From the NCBI GenBank assembly GCA_964411505.1, contig CAYPLH010000009.1:30554-94553 (forward strand): a stretch of 64,000 nt of DNA, written 5' to 3'. Under the pieces are notes generated by a model. The model ran no database searches and was not told the DNA's origin. It saw only the letters and a list, made by a program, of their open reading frames with translations. This document shows, piece after piece, positions 17,810 through 26,449 of the stretch; the first letter of the stretch is position 1; every line of letters begins with the position of its first letter. Source of the stretch: CAYPLH01 sp964411505. Lineage in GTDB: Bacteria; Bacillota; Clostridia; CAYPLH01; DUMO01. The position numbers were made by a program, and so were the translations under genes.

Positions 17810-19027
17810 TCATTCAGAAATTTCTTTATTTTCACCACTTACTTTTTCAGTATTTATATCATTTTTTGTTTCTTCAGCATTCTTATCATCCTCAAATTTT
17901 CGGGTATCATTTAGCTCATCAATTATATCATCAACTATGTCATCCATTTCCTCTTCATCTTCATCATATTCATCAATTGTATATTCATATTCATCTTCAT
18001 CTTCATCTAAGCTTTCAACAGAAAAAACAGATTCAAATTCTTCTTCGGCTTCTTCTGCTTCTTCTGCTTCTGCTTCTGCTTCTTCTGCTTCTTCTGCTTC
18101 TTCGGATGCTTTGGTTTCTTCATCTAGTGCGTCTATTTCTTTCATAGTTTTAAGAACATCCGCGTACTCGCTTTTAACCTCTACAGAAGATTCAAAATTC
18201 TGAGCAACCAGCTTCTTCCTGGTCACATATATTAAAGTCGCAAAAACAATCACAAATAAAAAAGCTAAAAGTTGAGATACTCTAAACGGTCCAAACCAAA
18301 GGCTGTCAAGCCTGAGTCCCTCAATCCAGAACCTTCCACAACCATATAGTACCATATAAAGGAAAAACATTTCACCATCTACTTTTTTACGTTTTCGATA
18401 CCATAAAAGTACAGCAAAGACGGCAAAATTCCAGAGTGATTCATAAAGGAAAGTAGGATGCACTGGTAAATTAGGATTTACATTAATACCTTCCAATCGG
18501 TAAATATTAAGCTGGCTTACGATTTTGTTACCGGTCATTCCCCAGGGGAGTAAGGTGTTTTTCCCAAATGCTTCCTGGTTCACAAAATTTCCCCATCGAC
18601 CTATACCCTGAGCCATTATGAGATAGGGAGCAACAACATCAAGCAATTTCCATACGTTAACCTTACGGTATTTCGAAAAAATAACAGCTGCAATAGCAGC
18701 CCCAATCACCGCACCATAAATTGCTAGACCTCCATTCCATATTTTAAAGATATCAGAAAAATTGTCTTTAAAATCTGACCAACTAAAAAAAACATAAAAT
18801 AAACGAGAAGAGATTACAGCTATTGGGGCAGCAAATAAGATTGCATCAATAAGATCCTCTTGATCGATATTGATTTTTTTGCAATCTCTTAATGATAGCA
18901 TAACAGCAATAATGAAAGCGACAGCAATAATGACACCATACCAATAAACTTTAATTTCTCCCAATGAGAACAACACCGGATCAATGTTTAGGCTTATTCC
19001 AAGGTCTGGAAATTGTATTGTGTTCAT
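17810..19027 (-). CDS. lgt: Prolipoprotein diacylglyceryl transferase Lgt with acidic tail
   Basis: Residues 1-270 are a complete Lgt, which transfers diacylglycerol to the lipobox cysteine of lipoproteins. Seven membrane helices and the family signature GRWGNFVNQEAFG (about 143-155), HPTFLYESLWN and GCGRFWIEGLR are present. Bacterial Lgt normally ends near residue 270; here another 135 residues follow, almost all acidic (an E/A-only tract at 309-330, then D/E/Y-rich). The DNA there is a run of GCTTCTTCT-type triplets, which suggests growth by slippage. The tail would be cytoplasmic or extracellular depending on the last helix. Function of the tail is unknown. Confidence 0.93.
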   Translation of the reverse strand: MNTIQFPDLGISLNIDPVLFSLGEIKVYWYGVIIAVAFIIAVMLSLRDCKKINIDQEDLIDAILFAAPIAVISSRLFYVFFSWSDFKDNFSDIFKIWNGGLAIYGAVIGAAIAAVIFSKYRKVNVWKLLDVVAPYLIMAQGIGRWGNFVNQEAFGKNTLLPWGMTGNKIVSQLNIYRLEGINVNPNLPVHPTFLYESLWNFAVFAVLLWYRKRKKVDGEMFFLYMVLYGCGRFWIEGLRLDSLWFGPFRVSQLLAFLFVIVFATLIYVTRKKLVAQNFESSVEVKSEYADVLKTMKEIDALDEETKASEEAEEAEEAEAEAEEAEEAEEEFESVFSVESLDEDEDEYEYTIDEYDEDEEEMDDIVDDIIDELNDTRKFEDDKNAEETKNDINTEKVSGENKEISE

Positions 19028-19038
19028 AAAAAACCCCC

Positions 19039-20319
19039 CTATACGGGCTTTACAATTGATAATGCTAGATTGTCCATTGTAAAATGCTCGTCAAAAACTT
19101 TTTTAATATATTCAAAAGTTATTTTATCATAAATTTGGGCATAGTCAAACACATAGACCTTTTTGAAATAAACAGATATAAAGGAATGTGAAATACCTTG
19201 TACAGAGTTGAGCTGCCTTAAGAACCTCCCTAATTTTGCTCGCTTTATTCTTTCAAAGGCGGAATTATCCAGCCCTTTGCTTTTTAATCTGTTTATTTCT
19301 TCAATAATCTCCTGCTTTACACGAATAGCATCTGTTGATTCACCTCCAAAAACAGAATGGGCATAACTTTCCTCAATACTATAATCAAAATCGAAAGAAC
19401 TATTAATCAATCCCTCATTATATAAACGGTCATATAGCTCTGAACTCCTGCCCATAATCATGTCTAAAAGTATGGTTACAGCTGCGTCACGCATTATAAG
19501 ATCTCTCCCTGTAAAACCGGCTTTGTCTAAAAAGCCCATCTGAAACAATGGTGTTGAAACTGACATACTTTGCTCAATATAATCTTTGTTTATTTTATCA
19601 GGTTCGTCGGGAAATATCCTTTTTATTTCTCCTTTACTCTCCCTCGTTTTTATATTCTTACTAACCTGCTCAAAAATCTTTTCTGGCTCAACATCACCGA
19701 CTACCAGTACTATCATATTGGAAGGATGGTAAAAAGTATTGTAGCATTTATACAGCACTTCTTTATTTATACTAGAGATACTATCAATTGTCCCTGCAAT
19801 ATCAATTTTAACAGGATTATTTTTATAAAATGCATCCAGCAGATTAAAGTATACCCTCCATCCTGGATTGTCCTGGTACATCCTTATTTCCTGACCTATA
19901 ATTCCCTTCTCCTTTTCTACACTCTCATCGGTCAGAAAAGGACTTTGAACAAAGTTAAGCAACAGGTCAAAATTCTCATAAAAATTATCTGTGCACGAAA
20001 ATAGGTATACAGTCTGATTAAAACCTGTATAAGCATTAGGGCTTGCACCTAGTTTTGAGAATTTATCCATGACACTGCCGTCTTCTTGGTCAAACAGCTT
20101 ATGTTCCAAAAAGTGCGCAATTCCGTCAGGTACACAAGTTAAATTTTTGTCTCCGGGAATTACAAATTCACTATTCACAGAACCATAATTAGTCGCATAG
20201 GTTGCATGCTTTTCTGAATAACCTTTTTTTGGCACTACAAAAGCCTTAAGACCACTCTCATGCTCATAAACATGTATTTTTTCATTAATGTTACTGTATT
20301 CAATAGTATTAATCTTCAT
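19039..20319 (-). CDS. M16 family zinc peptidase (YmfH-like)
   Basis: Insulinase/processing-peptidase family protein of 426 residues. The inverted zinc motif HFLEH (His69-x-x-Glu72-His73) and the downstream metal Glu segment (EKEKGIIGQEIRMYQDNP) are intact, so this is the catalytic partner. The second half repeats the M16 fold without the motif. Start ATG at 20319 after GAGGAGAG. Paired with the next M16 gene, as YmfF/YmfH are in Bacillus; the two probably form a heterodimer. Physiological substrates of this pair are not known. Confidence 0.88.
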   Translation of the reverse strand: MKINTIEYSNINEKIHVYEHESGLKAFVVPKKGYSEKHATYATNYGSVNSEFVIPGDKNLTCVPDGIAHFLEHKLFDQEDGSVMDKFSKLGASPNAYTGFNQTVYLFSCTDNFYENFDLLLNFVQSPFLTDESVEKEKGIIGQEIRMYQDNPGWRVYFNLLDAFYKNNPVKIDIAGTIDSISSINKEVLYKCYNTFYHPSNMIVLVVGDVEPEKIFEQVSKNIKTRESKGEIKRIFPDEPDKINKDYIEQSMSVSTPLFQMGFLDKAGFTGRDLIMRDAAVTILLDMIMGRSSELYDRLYNEGLINSSFDFDYSIEESYAHSVFGGESTDAIRVKQEIIEEINRLKSKGLDNSAFERIKRAKLGRFLRQLNSVQGISHSFISVYFKKVYVFDYAQIYDKITFEYIKKVFDEHFTMDNLALSIVKPV

Positions 20320-20438
20320 AAGTACTCTCCTCGCTTTAATAATCAACTGTTGGTTGTCAATTACAAACTATATAACCAACAAGCTCTCCAACCTTCCATC
20401 CTTCGAATTACTATTTAACCAATCATCTTTATTACCAA

Positions 20439-21731
20439 CTAATCCATTGATGTAAGAAAATAAACAACTCCTGGCTCAATCTTTTTGGCAACATTTATCA
20501 CTTCATCTCTCGTTACTCGATTAATCTTTTTAATAAGTGTTTCCAGAGTATCATCAGTGCCAAAAAGTGCTTGACTAAAATAAAAATCCACTATTCTTAT
20601 ATGACTGTCAGCCATGGATTTTACTCCTGTCTCATAAGCCTTGAGAGTTGAATTAAACTCATAATCAGTTATATTTCCTTTTTTTATTTCCTGTAATTGC
20701 TCCTTAATTATATCTATTGCTTTCTGTTTGTTTTCTATTTCTACACCACTGCTGATTACCATAAGACCTTTGAACTTATCAAGTCTAGAAAAAGAATAAT
20801 ATGCCAGGCTTGCCTTTTCTCTAACATTTTGAAACAGCTTTGAATGTATGCCTCCGCCAAGTATTCCGTTATAAACCGCCAAGGCGTAGTAGTCATCCTC
20901 AAAAGTTGCTGTATTTGTTTTAAATCCCATTGATAATTTACCTTGAGTTATATTCATCTTCTCTGTAACTTCACGTATCTTCTGAACTGGTTTGTCAGAA
21001 ACAACGGTGTCAGACAGCTCTTTAATATTCCCCCTAGGTATTTGTTTTAGTCTGTTAACTATCTTTTCCAGTGCTTCTTTATCATTATCACCTGAAATAA
21101 ACACAAACACAGGTAGTGTTTCAATAATATACTTGTATTGCTTTTGCAAATCTTCCTCTGTTATATTTTCAAGCTGGTCTATTAATCCATATTCGTGAAG
21201 CTCATAGGGTTCGCCCTTGCACAGCTCCTCAAGACATCTGTCTACAGCATAACGTACCTTGTCATTTATACGGCTTTCTATTCTCCTCCTCAAGTTTTCC
21301 TTTTCCTGATCCACATAAGACTTTTTAAACAATCCATTTTCAAAAAGTGGTTGTGTTATGATCTCTTCTAGAAGATCCAGAGCTTTTTCGGATAGCCTAT
21401 CATCTTTTCCCGTATATTTTTCAGAAACATATTCAATATAAAACTGAATTATCTGGCGTTCTCCCTTTTTTGAGACACCGCAATCAAAGGACGCACCATA
21501 CAACTGCTCAAGATATTGCGATAAATCACGAAATGAAGGGTGATTTTGGCTTCCCCTTCTTAAAACTGCAGGTACAAGAGCGTTTTTAGTTACATTTTCA
21601 TAGCTTAGATCATCACAGAAAAAAATATGAACTGTATTTGTTTTGAATTTGTCCGTTTTAATGTTGTATACATTAATACCATTAAAAGAAGCTATCTTTG
21701 AAACCTCTTCCATTACTAATATTTCATTCAT
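20439..21731 (-). CDS. M16 family peptidase-like protein, non-catalytic (YmfF-like)
   Basis: 430 residues with the M16 fold but no HxxEH motif in the N-terminal domain (the corresponding segment reads LVPAVLRRGSQNHPSFRDLSQYLEQLYGASF). The C-terminal substrate-binding R/Y pair region (REKASLAYYSFSRLDKFKG) is kept. This is the usual inactive partner that shapes the chamber of an M16 heterodimer. I start it at the ATG at 21731, just after GAAAGGA; the frame opens at 21836. The leader contains a hairpin closed by TTGCATC/GATGCAA (21799-21836). Confidence 0.82.
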   Translation of the reverse strand: MNEILVMEEVSKIASFNGINVYNIKTDKFKTNTVHIFFCDDLSYENVTKNALVPAVLRRGSQNHPSFRDLSQYLEQLYGASFDCGVSKKGERQIIQFYIEYVSEKYTGKDDRLSEKALDLLEEIITQPLFENGLFKKSYVDQEKENLRRRIESRINDKVRYAVDRCLEELCKGEPYELHEYGLIDQLENITEEDLQKQYKYIIETLPVFVFISGDNDKEALEKIVNRLKQIPRGNIKELSDTVVSDKPVQKIREVTEKMNITQGKLSMGFKTNTATFEDDYYALAVYNGILGGGIHSKLFQNVREKASLAYYSFSRLDKFKGLMVISSGVEIENKQKAIDIIKEQLQEIKKGNITDYEFNSTLKAYETGVKSMADSHIRIVDFYFSQALFGTDDTLETLIKKINRVTRDEVINVAKKIEPGVVYFLTSMD

Positions 21732-21890
21732 TTCATCTGTCCTTTCAAAAAAAGTATTATAATGATTGCTCCTTAAGCAAGTCACAAAGAAAGTCTTTTT
21801 GCATCTAGCACGAAAAAGCTTGTAGCTTCGATGCAATGTGGTGCAATCTTATATGATTAATACCCGAAAAAAATTGCTGTTTACAGTTAT

Positions 21891-21920
21891 AGTATAATAA
21901 AAAACAGTTTATCTATTCAA
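21891..21920 (-). promoter_or_regulatory. Candidate promoter of the M16 pair
   Basis: -35 TTGAAT (21915-21920), 18-bp spacer, -10 TATACT (21891-21896) on the minus strand, about 160 bases before the M16 start. The rest of the 348-base spacer is the MITE-like element and the leader hairpin. Confidence 0.45.
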
Positions 21921-21960
21921 TAGTATTCTGCCTTTTTCCCGGACAAAAATTGTTATTCTT

Positions 21961-22097
21961 TTACTGTTCAGACCCTACATATTGAGATATAACTTTCGCA
22001 ATATCGGAAACTACGCTTCATTTGCAAGAGCTGCATTTCGCTAATGTTTCCTAACATTGCAAAAGTTATATCTCTTTAGCTACCTGTGAACTGTAAC
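21961..22097 (-). mobile_element. MITE-like inverted-repeat element, copy A (complete, 9-bp target duplication)
   Basis: 137-bp element with ends TTACTGTTCA and TGAACTGTAAC. Inner arms of about 28 bases start GAGATATAACTTT and are complementary with few mismatches, so the whole unit folds back on itself. It is bordered on both sides by the identical 9-mer GTTATTCTT (21952-21960 and 22098-22106), a target-site duplication. It carries no gene. It overlaps the 3' end of the EamA gene and supplies its last codons. Three relatives lie at 32337, 38212 and 43893. Confidence 0.85.
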
Positions 22098-22958
22098 GTT
22101 ATTCTTTTTTGACTGTATCAATACATATAAATATTTCCCGACAACAGAGCCTAATACTACCATACCTCCTACAAACGCCCATAAGCCTGGGACTTCTCCC
22201 ATCAAAACAAACGTCCATAAAGGATTAAGAATTGGTTCAATTATCGGTATTAGAGAAGCTTCCAAAGCAGTGACATGTTTAATGGCGCCTGCGTAAAGAA
22301 TATATGATAAACCCAGTTGAAATATTCCCATAAGCAGAAGGCCACTCCAGCTCTTTGCATCAGTTGGAATTGATATAAACATAAAAGGTAATCCGATAAT
22401 TGCAGTTATAATATTTCCCAAAAGCACTGATTCAAGAGGGTGGCTATCTTTCTGTTTTCTAAGAAACATTACCATGGCTGCAAACGAAAGTCCACTTAAT
22501 ATTGCAAGCAAATTTCCCCAGAGATTTCCTCCTGACAAATCATCAAAGAAAAACAGAATCATTCCAAAAATCGTAAAGATAACTGATACCAAGTCTATTC
22601 TTGTAGCTCTCTCGCCTAAAAACCATGCCCCTAAAATTAAAACATAAATTGGCGAAGTATACTGCAGCAAGATTGCATTAGCTGATGTTGTAAACTTATT
22701 TGCAGAAATAAAAGTTATAACTGTAGTAGCATATGCTAAAGCTCCTGCAATCGCGGCTTTGGACCAGCGTATTTTAGGTTTTTTCATATATGCTAAAATT
22801 ATAAGTGCTGCTATCCCGCTCCTCATACCTGCAATAGCAACAGGATTCCATGATATCCATTTTATTAAAACGCCTGCAGTGCTCCAAAGTACTCCTGCTA
22901 AAAGAATCATTAAAATCGCTTTTGTTCTTTGGTTGTTTTCATTCTTTACTTGAATCAT
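22080..22958 (-). CDS. EamA/DMT-family membrane transporter
   Basis: 292-residue drug/metabolite-type transporter with ten predicted helices in two EamA repeats (AGVLWSTAGVLIKW near the start, and GNLLAILSGLSFAAMVMFLRK in the second half). Substrate unknown. I start at the ATG at 22958, preceded by GGAAGGGG; it overlaps the ribF end by 20 bases. The last five codons and the stop (VTVHR) lie inside the inserted MITE-like element. Across the duplication, the older frame can be read on for 12 more codons (after KNN: FCPGKRQNTIE, stop), so the insertion replaced the original C-terminus. Confidence 0.85.
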   Translation of the reverse strand: MIQVKNENNQRTKAILMILLAGVLWSTAGVLIKWISWNPVAIAGMRSGIAALIILAYMKKPKIRWSKAAIAGALAYATTVITFISANKFTTSANAILLQYTSPIYVLILGAWFLGERATRIDLVSVIFTIFGMILFFFDDLSGGNLWGNLLAILSGLSFAAMVMFLRKQKDSHPLESVLLGNIITAIIGLPFMFISIPTDAKSWSGLLLMGIFQLGLSYILYAGAIKHVTALEASLIPIIEPILNPLWTFVLMGEVPGLWAFVGGMVVLGSVVGKYLYVLIQSKKNNVTVHR

Positions 22959-23919
22959 CTGATTGTCTTCCCCTTCCGTTACCTTCATATAAAGAAAAAT
23001 AATCCTTCGCTGATTTAACATCAGAACAAATTTGCACTGCTAACTCATTTTTGTTATTGAATATTCTCTCCTCCCTCAATTTGGAAATAAAATAAACTTC
23101 TATCTTCTCATTATACAAATTTTGATTTAAATTCAATATGTGCGTTTCAATAATTGGTCGCTTTAGACTGCCAATGGTAGGGTTTAAGCCGATATTGGTA
23201 ACACTATAGTGCTTTTTCCCCTGTATTAAGGTACAGGTAATATAAACACCAAATGGCGGCAATGCCAGATAATCCGCTGGTTCTATATTAGCAGTTGGAT
23301 ATCCTAAGGTGTTTCCTATCTTTTTTCCACTGGTAACCCTGCCGTTAATAGAGTAGTGGCGTCCCAAAAGCTTAAATACTTTATCCAAGTTTCCCTTTTT
23401 TATATGTTCTCTGATAATGGTGCTGCTGATGCTCTCATTGTCTATTCGTATTTCGGGAATTACAATGACTTCAAATCCATACTTTTGTCCAAATCTTTTA
23501 AGCTCATTGACATCTCCTTGACCCTTGTGCCCAAATCTATAATTAAACCCTACAACTGCAAGCTTAATTAAGAGCTTGTCCACAAGAATATTTTTAACAA
23601 AACCTTCAGAACTCAGCTTTCTAAAATTTGCATTAAACTCTTCAAAATATAGATAATCCACATTAGTTTCTGACAAAAGCTCTATCTTCTTGTCCGGCGA
23701 AGTTATTAAGGAAGTGAAAGGTTTCTCTTTTATTACGTTCGAAGGGTGTTTTAAAAAAGTATAAACCACTGACTTCAACCCAAGAAGCTTGCTTTCACTA
23801 ACTAGTGTATTTATTAAAGCCATATGCCCTATATGTAAGCCGTCAAATGTCCCTAATCCTACTCCAGTGTGCCTGTTATCAGTAACGCTTTCATTATTTG
23901 GACTATATATAACTCTCAT
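22939..23919 (-). CDS. ribF: Bifunctional riboflavin kinase/FAD synthetase RibF
   Basis: 326 residues. The N-terminal nucleotidyl-transferase (FAD synthetase) has GLGTFDGLHIGHMALI; the C-terminal flavokinase has GRVTSGKKIGNTLGYPTANI and VYITCTLI with the NIGLNPTIG loop. Makes FMN and FAD from riboflavin in the cytoplasm. It follows truB, a common arrangement in Firmicutes. ATG start. Confidence 0.95.
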   Translation of the reverse strand: MRVIYSPNNESVTDNRHTGVGLGTFDGLHIGHMALINTLVSESKLLGLKSVVYTFLKHPSNVIKEKPFTSLITSPDKKIELLSETNVDYLYFEEFNANFRKLSSEGFVKNILVDKLLIKLAVVGFNYRFGHKGQGDVNELKRFGQKYGFEVIVIPEIRIDNESISSTIIREHIKKGNLDKVFKLLGRHYSINGRVTSGKKIGNTLGYPTANIEPADYLALPPFGVYITCTLIQGKKHYSVTNIGLNPTIGSLKRPIIETHILNLNQNLYNEKIEVYFISKLREERIFNNKNELAVQICSDVKSAKDYFSLYEGNGRGRQSDDSSKE

Positions 23920-23962
23920 TTTCTTCCCCCAAAATCATATGCTATTGTACCATTTTAAGCAC

Positions 23963-24850
23963 TTAAATGAACTGTTTTTTTGATTTAATGTATAAACTAT
24001 CTCTCCTAATTACTTCTCCGATAGCAGAAAACTTATTATTATGGTCATACACTTTTAAAATATCACCTTCTTTTAAAAGCGTATTTGAAGTTTTTACGAA
24101 AACGCCATTTATGAACAACTTAAATTGATTAGCGCTCATTCTTATGTGGTTTAAGTCAGAAAACACACTCTCTACTTTGATTAGTTTGCTTGCGATCTCA
24201 CCGTTTTTAGCATACTCTTCAACTTGCTGGATAGTAAGGCTTGTGTCTAGTGTGAAGCCCCCTGCTGCTGTCCTTAAAAGGAATGACATGTGTCCGCCAC
24301 ATCCCAGCTTTTTACCCATATCAGCACAAAGCGTCCTTATGTATGTACCCTTTGAACATTTTACATCAAATAACACTTTATCTTTATTTATGCTTAATAT
24401 TTCTATAAAATAAATATGAACTTTTCTGGCTTCTCTTTCTACACTAATGCCCTGTCTTGCCAGCTCATATAACTTTTTCCCATTAAGCTTTATAGCTGAA
24501 TACATCGGAGGAATCTGCAATATATCACCTTTAAAAAACTCTATAGCTTCTTTAATACTCTCAGCACTTATATTTGCATTTTTACAGGATAAAATTTGAC
24601 CTGTAGAATCCTGGGTATCTGTTTCTATCCCTAGGGTAAGCTCTGCTGTGTATCTTTTATTATCGTCTGTCAAAAACTCAATAGCTTTAGTTGCATTTCC
24701 TACACACACTAGCAGAACCCCACATGCAGCCGGGTCCAATGTTCCAGTATGTCCTATTTTTTTAGTTTTAAGAATTCTCCGAAGGTATCCCACAACATCA
24801 AAGGATGTCATACCTGGAGGCTTAAGAACATTTATTATACCGTTCATCAA
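23963..24850 (-). CDS. truB: tRNA pseudouridine(55) synthase TruB
   Basis: 295 residues. Forms pseudouridine 55 in the T loop of tRNAs. The catalytic Asp39 is in HTGTLDPAACGVL, with GIINVLKPPGMTS at the N-terminus, YSAIKLNGKKLYELAR and the RTLCADMG segment. A C-terminal PUA-like region follows. Belongs to the nusA-infB-rbfA-nrnA-truB-ribF line-up. Confidence 0.96.
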   Translation of the reverse strand: MMNGIINVLKPPGMTSFDVVGYLRRILKTKKIGHTGTLDPAACGVLLVCVGNATKAIEFLTDDNKRYTAELTLGIETDTQDSTGQILSCKNANISAESIKEAIEFFKGDILQIPPMYSAIKLNGKKLYELARQGISVEREARKVHIYFIEILSINKDKVLFDVKCSKGTYIRTLCADMGKKLGCGGHMSFLLRTAAGGFTLDTSLTIQQVEEYAKNGEIASKLIKVESVFSDLNHIRMSANQFKLFINGVFVKTSNTLLKEGDILKVYDHNNKFSAIGEVIRRDSLYIKSKKQFI

Positions 24851-24928
24851 TTTCCTATTTCACTATCCTGTATATGATTAATCGTCCTATTATGATTGTC
24901 TCTTAAAAGTAGCCATAAAACAACTTTT

Positions 24929-25891
24929 TTAGTCTATTGACAAAAAGTCTTTAACGACTGCAATCAGCTGTTTTGTAACTTCTTCAAAATCCCCTATTAA
25001 AGTACATCCAGCAGCCTTCGGATGCCCTCCTCCTGAAAACTTAACAGCTATTTTTGATACATCAATGTCTCCATTAGAGCGCAAGTTAACCTTTACTTCA
25101 TTGCTGTTTTTTTGTCGTAGCAATACTGCGACCTCAACTCCTTCAATATTTCTCGCAATATTTACCAAACCATCACTGTCTTCTTCATTGGCTCCTGCTG
25201 CAATCATCATATCTTCTGTAACCAAAATAACAGATAACCGTCCATTTTCCAAAATCTCAAGCTTTTCTATTGCTGCTCCCATCAACTTGACCTTTGAGTA
25301 AGATGAGCGCTCAAACACTCTAGCTGAAATCTCAGCTATATCAACACCATATTTTATCAAGCTTCCTGCAATGCAATGGGTTTTAGGAGTAGTATTACTA
25401 TATCTGAATCCACCAGTATCAGTTGTTATCGCTACATACAGGCACTCTGCAATTCTAATGTCTAGTTCTATTCCTAAAAGGTCTATCAATTTGTATATAA
25501 TCTCGCCTACCGCTGCCGCATCAGTATTAACATAGTTGTACTTAGCATAATGCGTGTTTGTAGCATGATGGTCTATGTTAACCGTCGTATCAGCTAATTT
25601 AAAAATATTGTGTCTTTGACCAAGACGTTCAATATCTCCTGAATCAATAGTAATAACAAGTGCTGGGTCTATAGGCTCCCCGGTGTATACAACTGCCAGC
25701 TCGCCACCCGGCAAAAAGTCAAGATTCCCAGGAATTTCCTCCTCAATATAAACTGTAACAATCTTGCCTTTTTTTTTAAGAGCAAGACCTAGTGCAAAAC
25801 TCGAACCTAAGCAATCTCCATCCGCAGAAATATGCGGTAATATGGTTACCTTTTCCCATTTATCAATCAGGACAGCTATGTCACTTAGCAT
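24929..25891 (-). CDS. nrnA: DHH phosphoesterase NrnA (oligoribonuclease/pAp phosphatase)
   Basis: 320 residues. DHH domain with HISADGDCLGSS (His20, Asp24, Asp26), a second Asp region (VITIDSGD), and NIDHHATN; DHHA1 domain with FSGGGHPKAAG. It degrades nanoRNA and dephosphorylates pAp in the family. The ATG at 25891 follows GGAGGTTG. It lies between rbfA and truB as in other Firmicutes. Confidence 0.93.
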   Translation of the reverse strand: MLSDIAVLIDKWEKVTILPHISADGDCLGSSFALGLALKKKGKIVTVYIEEEIPGNLDFLPGGELAVVYTGEPIDPALVITIDSGDIERLGQRHNIFKLADTTVNIDHHATNTHYAKYNYVNTDAAAVGEIIYKLIDLLGIELDIRIAECLYVAITTDTGGFRYSNTTPKTHCIAGSLIKYGVDIAEISARVFERSSYSKVKLMGAAIEKLEILENGRLSVILVTEDMMIAAGANEEDSDGLVNIARNIEGVEVAVLLRQKNSNEVKVNLRSNGDIDVSKIAVKFSGGGHPKAAGCTLIGDFEEVTKQLIAVVKDFLSID

Positions 25892-25970
25892 AACAACCTC
25901 CAAGTGTTTATTTATTCAGTCTAATAAACTTAAGTGCAATACTTCTTTATGAATATTCACACATTGCTTA

Positions 25971-26005
25971 TTGCCCAAAAAGTAGTTAATATACTTTTTG
26001 GGTAA
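25971..26005 (-). terminator. Strong hairpin between rbfA and nrnA
   Basis: CCCAAAAAGTA and its exact complement form an 11-bp stem (extended by TTR/YAA to 14) around a 7-base loop. There is no T run after the stem on the minus strand, so it may be a weak terminator or an mRNA-processing or stability element between rbfA and nrnA. Confidence 0.55.
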
Positions 26006-26014
26006 TAAGATACA

Positions 26015-26365
26015 TCATTTTTGTTCTTTCATAACATCATCTATTAGTTTGTTCAAATAAACCCCTTGCTCAATAGAGTTGTCTATTTCAAAAGTTAATT
26101 CAGGAGTTAATCTCATTTTGATTCTTTGACCAATTTCTCTTCTAATAAATCCAGCTGCACTTTTCAAAGCAATTACTGCATTCTTTTTTTGTTCCTCATC
26201 TCCAAGCACGCTTACATATATTTTTGCATATCTAAGGTCTTTTGTTACTTTAACATGAGTTATGCTTACCATGGATGGAAGTCTGGGATCCTTTAATTCA
26301 TTAAGAATAATATTACTTATTTCTTTCTTCATTTCCTCAGCAATTCTATTTGTTCTGTCTACCAT
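26015..26365 (-). CDS. rbfA: Ribosome-binding factor A RbfA
   Basis: 116-residue KH-type factor for late maturation of the 30S subunit. Motifs: RIAEEMKKEISNIIL, KDPRLPSMVSITHVKVTKDLRYAKIYVSV, and LTPELTFEIDNSIEQG. The start ATG at 26365 follows GGAGATGG; the upstream frame start at 26401 has no such site. It lies after infB, the standard position. Confidence 0.95.
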   Translation of the reverse strand: MVDRTNRIAEEMKKEISNIILNELKDPRLPSMVSITHVKVTKDLRYAKIYVSVLGDEEQKKNAVIALKSAAGFIRREIGQRIKMRLTPELTFEIDNSIEQGVYLNKLIDDVMKEQK

Positions 26366-26449
26366 CCACACCATCTCCTTTTTTTCGTTATACGCACTCA
26401 CTCAACTTTCTTAAGAGGTGTTTGTATGGGAAAGCTGAGTAGGTTACTT

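Noticed and set aside
17866..18203. Plus-strand frames rich in Leu/Ser opposite lgt
   Set aside because: They are the reverse reading of the acidic triplet-repeat tail of Lgt; no ribosome site and no homology.
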